The notes beneath the pieces were generated by a model. It ran no database searches. It was not told the origin of the DNA and saw only the letters and a program-made list of their open reading frames with translations. From Agapanthus africanus (taxonomy: Eukaryota; Streptophyta; Magnoliopsida; Asparagales; Amaryllidaceae): DNA of 64,000 bases. The first letter of the stretch is position 1; the number at the start of each line of letters is the position of its first letter. The DNA lies in contig CM057346.1 of the NCBI GenBank assembly GCA_030015575.1, positions 563,896,315 through 563,960,314 on the forward strand. The letters are read 5' to 3'. Both the position numbers and the translations under genes were made by a program. This document shows positions 1 through 10,041 of the stretch, piece by piece.

Positions 1-1
1 C

Positions 2-1024
2 CCCTCCTATTGCTTATATCATCAAAAGATTTCGCACCCCACTCAAGAGTGCAAAGCTTTCGATAAATGGTGGCAAGGATACGTTACTCATCGACAACGC
101 TTTAAGCGGGAGAAGCGCAAAACTCGTCGGGAGCGGAAAAATACGACCGAAGAGATTAAAAGAACTACCGGTAATTGTCGCATGGTTAACACTGGCGGGT
201 CACAAGTGCCTACATTCGGGAGCGATTCTGATGAAGAGCTGGAACTTGCCCCTCTCTTTAAAGAATCCACTTCGGGAAAAGAAGAAGAGCCGAAGGTCTG
301 TGAAAATATCCGGCTACGGAATCAGACGCTGCCTGAAAAGAACCTCGGACCCTTAAACAGAAAAGATAAAGGGAAAGAAAAGGTCTCTGAAGATATCGTC
401 TTAGATGACCAAGTGGTGGAAGAGCTAGCCGCCAAGGACCCGCCAAAGAAGAATAAGATGGATTACAACGTCTTAGCGCATCTGAGGAAGCTGCCCTCAC
501 AGCTCAGCATTCTTGACACTCTTTTGCTATCAAAGGAGGCGAGGGATTCGTTAATTAAGGCACTACAAGATCCGGAGCAATTCCAAGCTTTCCTGGCCGA
601 GGAAAAGATGAAGGATGAATTGGAGGAAGTGCATACGGCAGATGTCACCTTCGGTGATGAAGACCTTCTCCTTGGGACGTGCGAACACAATCACCCTCTC
701 TATGTCTCAGGATACTGCCATGATATAAAGATAGGCAAAATCCTGATCGATAACGGATCGTCTGTTAATCTCCTTAACGTGTGGGTGTTAAAAGAAATCT
801 GCATGAGCGTCCAGCACTTTGTTCGAGACAAGATCACCATCTCCGGGTTCGACTCCCAATCATCAAAGACTCTTGGATCTGTGATACTGACGCTACGCTT
901 CGGGCTACTCATCACGGAAATTAAGTTCCACGTCATAGACGCCAAGACATGTTACAACGCTTTTTCGGCCGACCATGGTTACACGAATACAACATCATCC
1001 CTTCTACACAACATCAGTGTATGA
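2..1024 (+). pseudogene. E1 gag C-terminal part and aspartic protease, broken
   Basis: The reading frame is open from the first bases, so the true start lies left of the window. Nucleotides 11-52 encode a knuckle-like C-x2-H-...-H-x4-C cluster of the kind found in Tat and Athila gag. An acidic FGSDSDEE motif follows near 212-235. The retroviral-type protease active site is the IDNGSS motif at 746-760, within a strand-turn context typical of Tat proteases. About position 965 the frame shifts relative to the E2 copy, and the last 18 or so residues to the stop at 1022 are out-of-frame noise. Role in an intact element: virion-like particle core and polyprotein processing. Confidence 0.8.
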
Positions 1025-2142
1025 AGTATTTTAAGGATGGTTTCGAGTATACCGTGACGGGAGAACTGAACCTGTTCTCTGTGAACGAGGTCCGTAAATA
1101 TGAAGACGCCAAATAGTTCTTACCGGATTTCGAAGACACAGAGAAGTGTCACAAGCCGGAGATCAAAGCTAACGCCACCATCCCTGTCTTCGGCAGTGAT
1201 ACCGAGGAAGAAGAGGAGATAGTGTATTCAGGTCCGCCCCAACACAACAAGCCAGGACCGTCCACTCCTACGTTGGTCTTTGGTAGTGATTCGGAGGATG
1301 ATGTCCATGTCGTATTCTCTGCTCGACCTTCAATACAAGCTTCCGTTGACGAAAAGCAAAGCCTGCAAGTCGCCATGGTGCCGCTTAAACACCATAAAGA
1401 ACTGGATGCACTTGATAATTACAAGGTAGAAGAGCTGCAAACATTATATATCCCTCCCAGGCGAGAAAGCGAAAAAGCAATTCTATTCTACCGCTCTGAA
1501 GAAACCAAAGTGGAGAAAGAAATCTGGCACGGCGCGGATCCTACGCTTGATAGGATTCAGCCCATCCGTCTACCCAGATATTATACAGAAGGCTTGAAGA
1601 GGATGTTGAAGCGCCAAGAGATACCCTTCAAACAGACCGTTAGAAGGGCCAAATTCTATGACAGGGTCTGGAACGTCCCCGGAACTCAGCACAAGCTGCC
1701 TAATGGGAGGATGGAGACAATCGGGCTCGGATACATTCGCTCCAAGAAACGAGAGCTGCTCCGCGACTGTTACGTCGTGCATGACTTCAATGGAGAAGCG
1801 GATGCTCAATGGGAGGACGTTAATCCTAAGCCAGTGAAAGTTCCAGATGTAAAGGAGCCCAGTCCGTCGTTCGAAGAACAAATGGACAAACTTATAAGGA
1901 AAGCTGGTCAAAAAGTCCGAGATGATCACAACCGCGAGACGGCCATCTACGAGAAAGCCAAGACGCAACGCCTTCTCCAACAGGCCGTGAAGGATAAAAA
2001 TGCCGCTCCTTGTTAACCTATTATAAAGAAGGCTCGACGCAAAAGCAAAAATAAGTCGAAAAGCAAAAAAGGCGCTCAACAACAACAAAGCAGGGCTAAG
2101 AAGCCACGCAAACGGGACTCGAGCGTTATTGACCTATCCCTT
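965..2142 (+). pseudogene. E1 spacer between protease and RT, broken
   Basis: Coding sequence continues in frame 1 after the frameshift. It is interrupted by TAG at 1114, where E2 has a tyrosine, and by TAA at 2014. It carries two more acidic FGSD(S/T)E motifs (near 1183-1215 and 1276-1302), matching the one before the protease. A basic Lys/Arg/Gln-rich stretch lies at about 2030-2125. I recognise no catalytic domain. The spacer is long, with roughly 2 kb between the protease and RT motifs, and it is conserved in E2 (29939-29352 and 46384-46097), so it is a normal part of this family. Function unknown. Confidence 0.75.
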
Positions 2143-4161
2143 ATGAAGAAAATGGGTCGAGCATACTCGTTTCCGCGGAACAAGACGAAGAAGATATTTG
2201 ATCTTGCTCTAAAACATCAGATGCTTACACTGCCGGAGTTTAAACACCCCGAACAAGCGGGCGAAGTCTCACACCTGGACTATTGCTCTTACCACCGAGT
2301 GATGGGACACCCTCTCGAGGACTGCTTCACCTTCAAGAATTGGGTCGAAGATCAATATCAGCTTGGCAAGTTCGCTCTGTCTGACAACTGGAGGGTAGCG
2401 CCGCCACAGAAGCACGAGCCCAGGGCCACGAAAGAAGAACCAGTTCCACATTGGGATTGGAAGCGAATTCGTACTTGTCACGTGGTAACGATATCAAAAG
2501 AAGAGCCCGAGAACTTGGACAGCCTTCCCTGGTGCTTCGAAAATAACAATGATGAAATGATCTCAGAATTCCCACCAGCGCCAAAAGAGCTGGAGGATGG
2601 AATACACGCCACTGCAGATAACCTCAAGAAAATTGAGTTGGGGATGGCAAACGATCCGCGACCGACATTTGTCAGCGAGCTACTATCTGAAGAAAGGATG
2701 GCTGCGTTAAAAGACGTGCTTCTACAGCATAGAGATTGCTTCGCGTGGAACTATTCTGAAATGCCGGGACTAGATCCAGAAATTGTTGTGCACAGATTGG
2801 CGATATCTCCAGATGTCAAGCCAGTCAAACAGGCGCCGAGAAGAATGCGGCTCGAGCTTGAGATAAGCATCAACGCTGAGGTCAAAAAGTTAATCGACTC
2901 TGGCTTTATTCAGGAAGTTCAATATCCTGAATGGATCGCTAACATCGTCCCGGTGATGAAGAAAAATGGGACGGTGCGCATATGCGTGGATTTTCGGGAT
3001 CTCAATAAAGCCTGCCCAAAGGATGATTTCCCGGTGCCAGTCACTGAACTGATGATAGACATTACGTCCACTCATGAAGTTTTCTCCTTCATGGACGGCT
3101 CATCAGGGTATAATCAAATAAAGATGCATCCCGAAGACCAGAAGCACACCGCCTTCAGGACTCCGTTAGGTATATTCTGTTATAAAGTGATGCCCTTCGG
3201 TTTAAAGAACGCCGGTGCCACTTATCAGAGGGCCATGACGAAGATCTTCGATGACCTTATACATGAAATCATCGAATGCTATATCGACGACCTCGTGGTT
3301 AAAAGCAAATCATACGAGGAACATCTCGAGCATCTAAAGACTGTATTTCAACGCCTTCGGCAATACAACTTAAAGATGAACCCACTCAAGTGTGCATTCG
3401 GAGTTTCCTCAGGCAAATTCCTGGGATTCATTGTTCGAAACCGAGGTATTGAAATAGACCCGTCTAAGATCAAGGCGATCATGGAAATGCCTCCGCCAAG
3501 AACCCTCAAACAGTTGCGGTCTCTCCAAGGGAAGCTCGCATATATACGGCGATTTATAGCCAATCTTTCAGGAAAGTGCCGTCCCTACAGCCACCTGATG
3601 AAGAAGGGAACCCCATTCGTCTGGGATCAAAAATGCCAAGGTGCACTGGATGAGATCAAGCAGTCCCTGCAGAACCCTCCAGTGTTGGCTGCTCCAGTTA
3701 AGGGAAAGCCTCTCATTCTTTACACGACCGCCCTCGAAGGTTCTTTAGGCGCATTATGGGCCCAAGAGAACGACCAAGGGAAAGAAAGAGCACTCTACTA
3801 CTTAAGTCGAGTTCTACTGGGGGCAGAAAGCAACTACTCCCCTATTGAAAAACACTGCATGGCGTTGATCTTCGCGATAACAAAGCTCAGACATTACGCA
3901 TTAGCACATGAAGTCCGTCTCATTTCGAAGGTGGACCCTCTCAAATATCTAATGTCAAAGGCCATATTGACAGGTCGACTCGCTAAATGGGTCCTGCTCT
4001 TGATGGAGTTCTCGATAACATATCAACCACTCAAGGCAGTGAAAGGCCAGGCCATCGCCGACTTCCTCGCTGAGCATCCGATACCGGCCGACTCCCCTTT
4101 AAACTGCGATCTTCCAGACGAACATGCGTTTGATGCGGTCGACGGTGATGATACCCGATGA
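2143..4161 (+). pseudogene. E1 reverse transcriptase and degenerate RNase H
   Basis: The segment opens with a second C-x2-H...H-x4-C knuckle-like cluster (2284-2328), then a linker, then RT. RT fingers and palm motifs are clear: a VPVMKKNGTVRICVDFRDLN block near 2950-3005 and the catalytic YIDD at 3280-3291. RNase H follows (about 3616-4090), but the place where the first catalytic Asp is expected reads LYTTALEG. All three copies in the window lack that Asp, as expected for the 'tether' RNase H of dual-RH elements. The segment ends in TGA at 4159, where the E3 copy has Trp. Confidence 0.88.
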
Positions 4162-5962
4162 GAGCTTTATTTCGATGGCGCATCTTCCGTGAAGAAGCGC
4201 AAACAAAGTACCCCTATAATCAAATCGGACGTAGGGCTCATCTTTGTAACTCCATAAGGAGGGATAATGCGCTTTGCTTTCTCCTTAACAGAGCCGAGGA
4301 CAAATAATGAAGCTGAGTATGAAGCTTTAATAGCAGGTCTCGAGATCGCCATCGACATAGGAATTGAAAACCTCCTCATATACGGAGATTCTCAACTGGT
4401 CGTTAGTCAAGTAAACGGCGACTACCAGACGTGCAAGCCGGAATTGGTGAAGCATGGCGAAAAGGTGCAACAGTTGTTGACCCAAATTCCTTCCTATACT
4501 TTGGAAAGCATACCGCGCGCGGAAAACAGCAAGGCAGACGCGTTGGCCAAGCTTGCTAAAGAACTGGCTGACAAGAACCTCGATGACGTTAGAATCGTGG
4601 TACAAAGCCGTCGGGTGCTCGCCCCAGCAGAAATATCTCCGGAATCACCTGAAGAAAAGGGAGCGACTGAGCAGATGACCTTACAAATAGAAGACCGGGA
4701 AAAGGTTGAGGATTGGAGGGAAGTATTCATAGACTACTTTAAGTCCCACCGGATGCCTGAAGAAGCGTCCACAAGACATCAGCTTATGAGACAAGCTCTG
4801 TCTTTCGCCTTCGTCAATGATACTCTGTACAAGAGGTCATTTGATTCTCTGTGGCTGAGATGCTTAGGACCTGACGAAGCGAAGAGGGTCGTCCAGGAAG
4901 TTCATGACGGACTCTGCGGTTCTCACCAAGCAGGCCTAAAGATGAAGTTGAAGATCAAACGGATGGGCTACTACTGGCCCACGATGATTCAGGACTGCCT
5001 CGAATATGCGAAGCAGTGCCACTCATTTCAAATTCATGGGGATTTCATCCATCAGCATCCAAATCCACTCCATCCAACGGTGGCTGGCTGGCCATTCGAA
5101 ATGTGGGGAACTGATATAGTCGGCCCTATCGAACCAGCATCGTCCAGGGGACATCGTTTCATCCTGGCGACGACTGACTACTTCTCCAAATGGGCAGAGG
5201 CAATACCGCTGAGAGAAGTTAAGACGGAGAATATCCTCCATTTCTTCAAGACGCACGTCCTATATCGGTTTGGAACTCCACGACGGATCATCTCCGATAA
5301 CGGGTCAGCTTACAGAAGCCACAAGATCAGTCGCTTCGCGCAGCAGCACAATATAGACTGGAGATATTCTTCAGTTTACAATCCGCGAGCTAATGGTTTA
5401 GCTGAAGCCTTCAACAAGACCTTGACAAAGATCATAAAGAAAACGGTGTCCCGAAATAAGAAGGACTGGCATGAAAGACTGCAAGAAGCTCTTTGGGCGT
5501 ATCGAACTACATTTAAAACGGTCACAAACACAACGCCGTACGCGTTGGTATTTGGGACGGAAGCAGTACTCCCCCTCGAGATAGAGTTACCCTCTCTACG
5601 AGTGGCAGTCCACTACGAGCTGACGGACGAAGAAATTGCTCACCTTCGGCTTGAGGAGCTCGACGTCCTTGATGAAACCCGGCTCATAGCACAACAGAAT
5701 CTGGAAGCTTATAAAGCAAAGATGACGCGCTCATATGAAAGATTGACCCGACCGAGGATATTCCGCCAAGGCGAACTTGTGCTAGTGGTCAAAAGGCCTA
5801 TGATTCCCAATCGCGCCAAGCGAGGAAATTCGAGCCAAACTATGAAGGCCCATACATCATAGATAAGGTCTACCAGGGTAGGGCTTATCTACTCATGGAC
5901 ATGCACGGTGAAAGGCCTTTCAGGCCGATAAACGGTCGCTTCCTGAAGAAATACTACGCCTA
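4162..5962 (+). pseudogene. E1 archaeal-type RNase H and integrase
   Basis: The frame continues past the TGA. An in-frame TAA at 4255 falls inside the second RNase H. This domain shows the acidic set expected of an active enzyme: YFDGAS, NNEAEYEAL, YGDSQLV and a late Asp in KADALAK. Integrase starts near 4890. Its HHCC zinc motif has lost a ligand, with Phe replacing the Cys seen in E2 and E3 (near 5026). The core D, D and E are present in WGTDIVGP, ISDNGSA and NGLAEAFN. A one-base deletion near 5825 shifts the last 45 codons. By comparison with E2 the family stop is at 5962. Confidence 0.88.
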
Positions 5963-6120
5963 ATGAGTTACGGCCTAGGTCAATGATAGATGACGACGAC
6001 TATGTCCGCTCTCTGTCTTCCTAAGCCCAAACTCTATAAGTAGTAACTAGCCTTCTTCAGCACCGGACCGAAATGTCCTTAAACTAATAGCAGACCGAAA
6101 CGTATTTAAACTACTACCGC
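5963..6120 (+). repeat. E1 post-pol leader of 3' region, two 27-bp units
   Basis: After the pol stop there is about 90 bp of unique sequence and then two degenerate units of the family's 27-bp minisatellite (GGACCGAAACGTCCTTAAAC type, 6064-6115). E2 has about seven units and E3 about five at the same place, so copy number varies between insertions. Confidence 0.7.
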
Positions 6121-6594
6121 AGCATCTTTAGGCTGAGATAAAAAAAATATATAAAAATAAAATAAAAAAAAACGGTATGTCCATAAGCAAAATGGGCACG
6201 GATGAAAACCCGAAAGGGTTCCGTGAGTAAAAACAGCAGGGCTACCGGCGAGTGTTAGTGAAAACCCGAAAGGGCGTGGCCTCGTAAAAAAAAATATATA
6301 TAAAAAAAGAGAATAAAAAAAAACGGCATGTCTATAAGCAAAATGGGCACGGATGAAAACCCGAAAGGGCTTCGTGAGTAAAAACAGCAGGGCTACCGGC
6401 GAGTGTTCGTGAAAACCCGAAAGGGCGCAGCCTCGTAAAAAAATATATATATAAAAAAGAAAATAAAAAAAAACGGTATGTCCATAAGCAAAATGGGCAC
6501 GGATGAAAACCCGAAAGGGCTCCGTGAGTAAAAACAGCAGGGCTACCGGCGAGTGTTTGTGAAAACCTGAAAGGGCACAACCTCGTTAAAGGAC
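6121..6594 (+). repeat. ~150-bp tandem repeat, three copies (E1)
   Basis: The start AACGGTATGTCC recurs at 6171, 6322 and 6472, giving units of 151 and 150 bp. Each unit holds two GAAAACCCGAAAGGG blocks, a GTAAAAACAGCAGGGCTACC block and an A/AT-rich tail. The minus-strand ORF across it is only a by-product of the unit length. E3 carries two units (60990-61260) and E2 one (24975-25095), always between integrase and the hairpin array. Confidence 0.9.
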
Positions 6595-7140
6595 ACTTAT
6601 AGGGTCCTCTCGACCTTGTAAGGAGAAACCACCCGCGTGGGATCCTTACGACCCACAAGGGAGCAGCACACTTAGGGATCCTCACGATTCCTAAGAAGAA
6701 AATACACTTGCGAGATCCTTACGACTCGTAAGGAGAACTCTCTTATGGGACCCTCACGGCTCATAAGAGTTGAAAGTCTTAAGTTACAGAGACCTGAACC
6801 TGTGCTTAAGCAACCCCCACAATGTTCGATATTGCCCTACAAGTGGTTCAATACTGACCCTTGTATACAATCCACGGGCGCGAATAAACATTCCCCTGAC
6901 CGAGTTCCATCCGTGACCGGGGATGTATACGCACGATGACCAAACCTTGTAAGTCCTCTCGACTTACAAGGAGAAAACCCTCCTGTAGGATCCTTACGAC
7001 TTACAGAGGAACATACACTTAGGAATCCTCACGACTTCTAAGGAGAAAATACACCTACAAGATCCTCACGACTTGTAGGGAGAAATACCTTCGTGAGACC
7101 CTTACGGCTCATGAAGTCAAAAGCCTTAGCCGACAGGACC
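6595..7140 (+). repeat. Hairpin array with constant loop (E1, first array)
   Basis: About ten hairpins of 25-30 nt, separated by GAGAAA-type linkers. Stems differ while the loop stays near ATCCTYACGA. Examples: arms CCTTGTAAGTC and GACTTACAAGG with loop CTCTC (6945-6971, 11 bp perfect); arms CCTACAAG and CTTGTAGG with loop ATCCTCACGA (7054-7079); arms CTTAGGGAT and ATTCCTAAG with loop CCTCACG (6671-6695, one G-T pair); arms CTCTTATGGG and CTCATAAGAG (6740-6769, one G-T pair). Similar arrays lie in E2, E3 and E4. Function unknown; the pattern suggests RNA or single-strand structure under constraint. Confidence 0.85.
6826..6885 (+). other. GTATACAATCC module, internal copy 1 (E1)
   Basis: A conserved block of about 55 nt: CCCTAC, some 24 variable bases, then GTATACAATCCACGGGCG, then an A-rich AAACA-like tail. 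The same block occurs at 7527-7582 in this element and once near the outer end of its LTR (about 12680-12735). Confidence 0.75.
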
Positions 7141-7526
7141 TTAACCCTGTTCGCTAAGCCACCTTTGATCGACATCGACAGAGGTAGATGATGATTCGCT
7201 CCTGGTAATATCCCAGTTGTAGCGGTGCTGATGCCGAAATCGGTTTACAGCAAAAAGCCAATAGGCCGCACATGAATACGAAATAGCCGAAATGATAGGA
7301 CAACTTGCAATAAAAAGCAGCAAGTAAAAATGTATGCATGCAAAATAGCCGAAATGATTGGGCAACTTGCAATAAAAAGCAGCGAGTAAAAATAAAATAA
7401 ACAGCCGAAATGATTGGACACCGCGAAAAAATAGCCGAAATGATTGGGCAATCGCGACCTTCGCGATATAAAAGCTGAAATGATAGAACCTCGCGGAAAT
7501 AAAACAAAAAAAATGATAAAACTTTG
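7141..7526 (+). repeat. CCGAAATGATTGGGCAA repeats (E1)
   Basis: Imperfect repeats of 45-60 bp built on AGCCGAAATGATTGGGCAA and TTGCAATAAAAAGCAGC. They are preceded by a unique block ending GGTGCTGATGCC. The same order is found in E2 (23960-24240) and E3 (60080-60350). The opposite strand is Phe/Leu/Ser-rich and open in all three copies, but base composition alone may explain that. Confidence 0.75.
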
Positions 7527-7582
7527 GCCCTACAGTTAAGATCACATCGATCCCTGTATACAATCCAAGGGCGTAAACAAAG
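7527..7582 (+). other. GTATACAATCC module, internal copy 2 (E1)
   Basis: CCCTAC, a spacer of about 24 nt, GTATACAATCCAAGGGCG, then TAAACA. It lies about 690 bp from internal copy 1, a spacing close to that in E2 and E3 (about 770 and 675 bp). Confidence 0.75.
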
Positions 7583-7639
7583 AGGGAACCATACTTTCCC
7601 AGCAGGCTTCGCCAGAAAATGAAGTCAAATCTCAACAGT

Positions 7640-8890
7640 TCGTCCCAACGCCGAAGAAATCAATGTCTTCAGCAAATTTCTCGATTCACGGATACAAACA
7701 CTCCTTGACGAGAGCCTCCTGATCCGCGTCGACTCACAGAGCCACCAGTGCCTCCGTGGGAGATCCTCGACTCGTTTCAAACCCCAAGGAAATAAATAAT
7801 CCTTGGCGCTAGGGAAACAAATAATCCTTAGCAAATTCCTCGACCCACGGAAACAAACACTCCTTGACGAGAGCCTCCTGATCCGCGTCAACTCGCAGAG
7901 CCACCAGTGCCTCCGTGGGAAATCCTCGACTCGTTTCAAACCCCAAGGAAACAAATAATCCTTGGCGCTAGGGAAACAAATAATCCTTAGCAAATTCCTC
8001 GACTCACGGATACAAACACTCCTTGACGAGAGCCTCCTGATCCGCGTCGACTCGCAGAGCCACCAGTGCTTCCGTGGGAAATTCTCGACTCGTTTCAAAC
8101 CCCAAGGAAACAAATAATCCTTGGCACTAGGGAAACAAATAATCCTTAGCAAATTCCTCGACTTACGGATACAAACACTCCTTGACGAGTGCCCCCTGAT
8201 CCGCGTCGACTCGCAGAGCAACCAGTGCCTCCGTGGGAAATCCTCGACTCGTTTCAAACCCCAAGGAAACAAATAATCCTTGGCGCTAGGGAAACAAATA
8301 ATCCTTAGCAAATTCCTCGACTCACGGATACAAACACTCCTTGACGAGAACCTCCTGATCCGCGTCGACTCGCAGAGCCACCAGTGCCTCCGTGGGAAAT
8401 TCTTGACTCGTTTCAAACCCTAAGGAAACAAATAATCCTTGGCGCTAGGGAAACAAATAATCCTTAGCAAATTCCTCGACTCACGGATACAAACACTCCT
8501 TGACGAGAGCCTCCTGATTCGCGTCGACTCGCAGAGCCACCAGTGCCTCCGTGGGAAATCCTCGACTCGTTTCAAACCCCGAGGAAACAAATAATCCTTG
8601 GCGCTTGGGAAACAAATAATCCCTAGCAAACTCCTCGACTCACGGATACAAACACTCCTTGACGAGAGCCTCCTGATCCGCGTCGACTCGCAGAGCCACC
8701 AGTGCCTCCGTGGGAAATCCTCGACTCGTTTCAAACCCCAAGGAAATAAATAATCCTTGGCGCTAGGGAAACAAATAATCCCTAGCAAATTCTTCAACTC
8801 AGGGAAACAAACAATCCTTGACGAGAGCCTCCTAATTCGCGTCGGCTCGCAGAGAAACCAGCGTCTCCGCGGGAAAATTCCCGATTCGTC
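7640..8890 (+). repeat. 159-bp satellite array, about eight copies (E1)
   Basis: CTCCTTGACGAGAGCCTCCT recurs at 7701, 7860 and 8019 and onward at 159-bp spacing. Copies are close to identical for most of the array, with the outermost copy more diverged. Because 159 is a multiple of three, the minus strand reads as long open frames of a 53-residue repeat; I do not regard these as genes. At the matching position E2 has a different 64/115-bp array and E3 a 171-bp array. Confidence 0.93.
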
Positions 8891-9264
8891 TCAACTTGCA
8901 AGATGAAGCTTCAGGCAGCAGGGGCTAAAAAAAAACTTTCTTCCTGAACAATGGGACCCTGCAAGTCGATCTAAACGGTCTCTTGCATACTATTCACGGG
9001 TCTCACTCTCTAAAGTCAAGTTTCAACGAGGAGGGAAACAACCGCTTACGAGTCCTCTCGACTCGTAAGAGGGAAAAATTCTCTTATAGTATCCTTACGA
9101 CTTATAAGAGAAAACCACACTTAGGAATCCTCACGATTCCTAAGGAGAAAACCTACCTACGAGATCCTCTCGATCCGTAGGGCAAAAAAAATCTCTACGA
9201 AACCCTCACGGCTCATGGAGTTGAAAAGTCTTAGGCAGCAGACCTGAACCTGCAGCCTAAGCCA
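8891..9264 (+). repeat. Hairpin array, second (E1)
   Basis: After a short unique stretch, five or six hairpins of the constant-loop type run from about 9035 to 9225, for example CTTAGGAAT pairing with ATTCCTAAG around CCTCACG near 9118-9142. In E2, E3 and E4 an equivalent second array lies next to the antisense ORFs. Confidence 0.75.
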
Positions 9265-9534
9265 TTGTGGTTTCTTGAGAAGGTTGGGATACTCGCTCTA
9301 ATCATCCGTCAACCATGGTTATTAAGACATTCTGCTAACAATAAAAGAAAGAAGAAAATTACGGAAGGAGCATCCGATTTACGTTTGATCAAGCGTTCGA
9401 GACACACACATTCATGCACAAGCAAAAGACTCAGGACGAAAAATAAAGACAAGCTGGGATAAAATTTTTCCATTCAGATTGCTAAAAATTCTTACAATCA
9501 TAAAAGCAATGAATAAGAAACATTATTCAAATTA
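9265..9534 (+). other. Unassigned stretch 3' of the antisense ORF
   Basis: I see no repeat, ORF of interest or RNA gene here. It is A-rich on the plus strand and would hold the 3' UTR and polyadenylation region of the antisense transcript. Where type II elements have aORF2, this copy has nothing recognisable. Confidence 0.5.
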
Positions 9535-10041
9535 TTACAACGGTATAATCTCAGATCCGGGGCACGGATTGAGGAATTCAAAAGTAAGGCCATCCAGAGT
9601 TCTTCTGGCCTTTCTAATTATTCTTATGCGCAGCCTCTCGCGCTCCTGTGTGTCAAGATCCTCGGCAAGCCCTCCCGGCCTTCGATAAGCAGCAACTATT
9701 GTCGTCTGCTGGAAGATTTGATGTAGGATGTCAATGAGGCCGTCCCGCCGTTTTTTCGAGATCAGACCCGTCAGGTACACTGAATGCACCTTGTCTTCGG
9801 CATCATCCAGCGCATTGAGCGGTAGGGCCTCGTGAAGACTCGGAAGTGCTCTCCATATTGCTCCCAGCACGACTTTCAAGAGAGCCGAACGACGAGGAAG
9901 CAGCCAACCACCGCTTGCGTTCAGACGACCCATGACCTCTGCACATTGAGCGTCTGTAAACTCCTGGTTTTGTTGATGACCCTGTGCGTGGATATCATCA
10001 TAAGTGATGAACTCGTGCAAACTGTATAGACGCACCGCCAT
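9535..10041 (-). CDS. Antisense ORF aORF1 of E1, 168 aa, intact
   Basis: The start chosen is the ATG at 10041. All four copies in the window begin MAV or MDA at this point and have exactly 168 codons; an upstream in-frame ATG at 10122 lies beyond a conserved 3' splice site and is not shared. The protein is predicted helical. Shared motifs include FTDAQCAE, RRSALL, DDAEDKVHSVYL, GLISKKRRDGLIDILHQ and FLNPCPGSE near the C-terminus. No signal peptide or membrane segment is evident and I recognise no domain. Extra ORFs downstream of pol, often antisense, are known in Tat elements without a defined function. It is open although the gag-pol of the same element carries six lesions. Confidence 0.8.
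   Translation of the reverse strand: MAVRLYSLHEFITYDDIHAQGHQQNQEFTDAQCAEVMGRLNASGGWLLPRRSALLKVVLGAIWRALPSLHEALPLNALDDAEDKVHSVYLTGLISKKRRDGLIDILHQIFQQTTIVAAYRRPGGLAEDLDTQERERLRIRIIRKARRTLDGLTFEFLNPCPGSEIIPL

Noticed and set aside
6595-7140. CRISPR-like array
   Set aside because: Stems vary and only the loop is constant, there is no uniform repeat-spacer design, and the context is a plant retrotransposon.
7141-7635. Phe/Leu-rich ORF resembling a membrane protein, also at 23773-24225 and 60025-60486
   Set aside because: It follows from T-rich repeats of the CAATCATTTCGGCT motif. Hydrophobicity is a composition effect; no conserved start or length among the three copies.
7625-8797. Minus-strand ORFs of 263 and 125 codons with a 53-residue repeat
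   Set aside because: Product of the 159-bp satellite; it has no resemblance to the arrays at the same place in E2 and E3.
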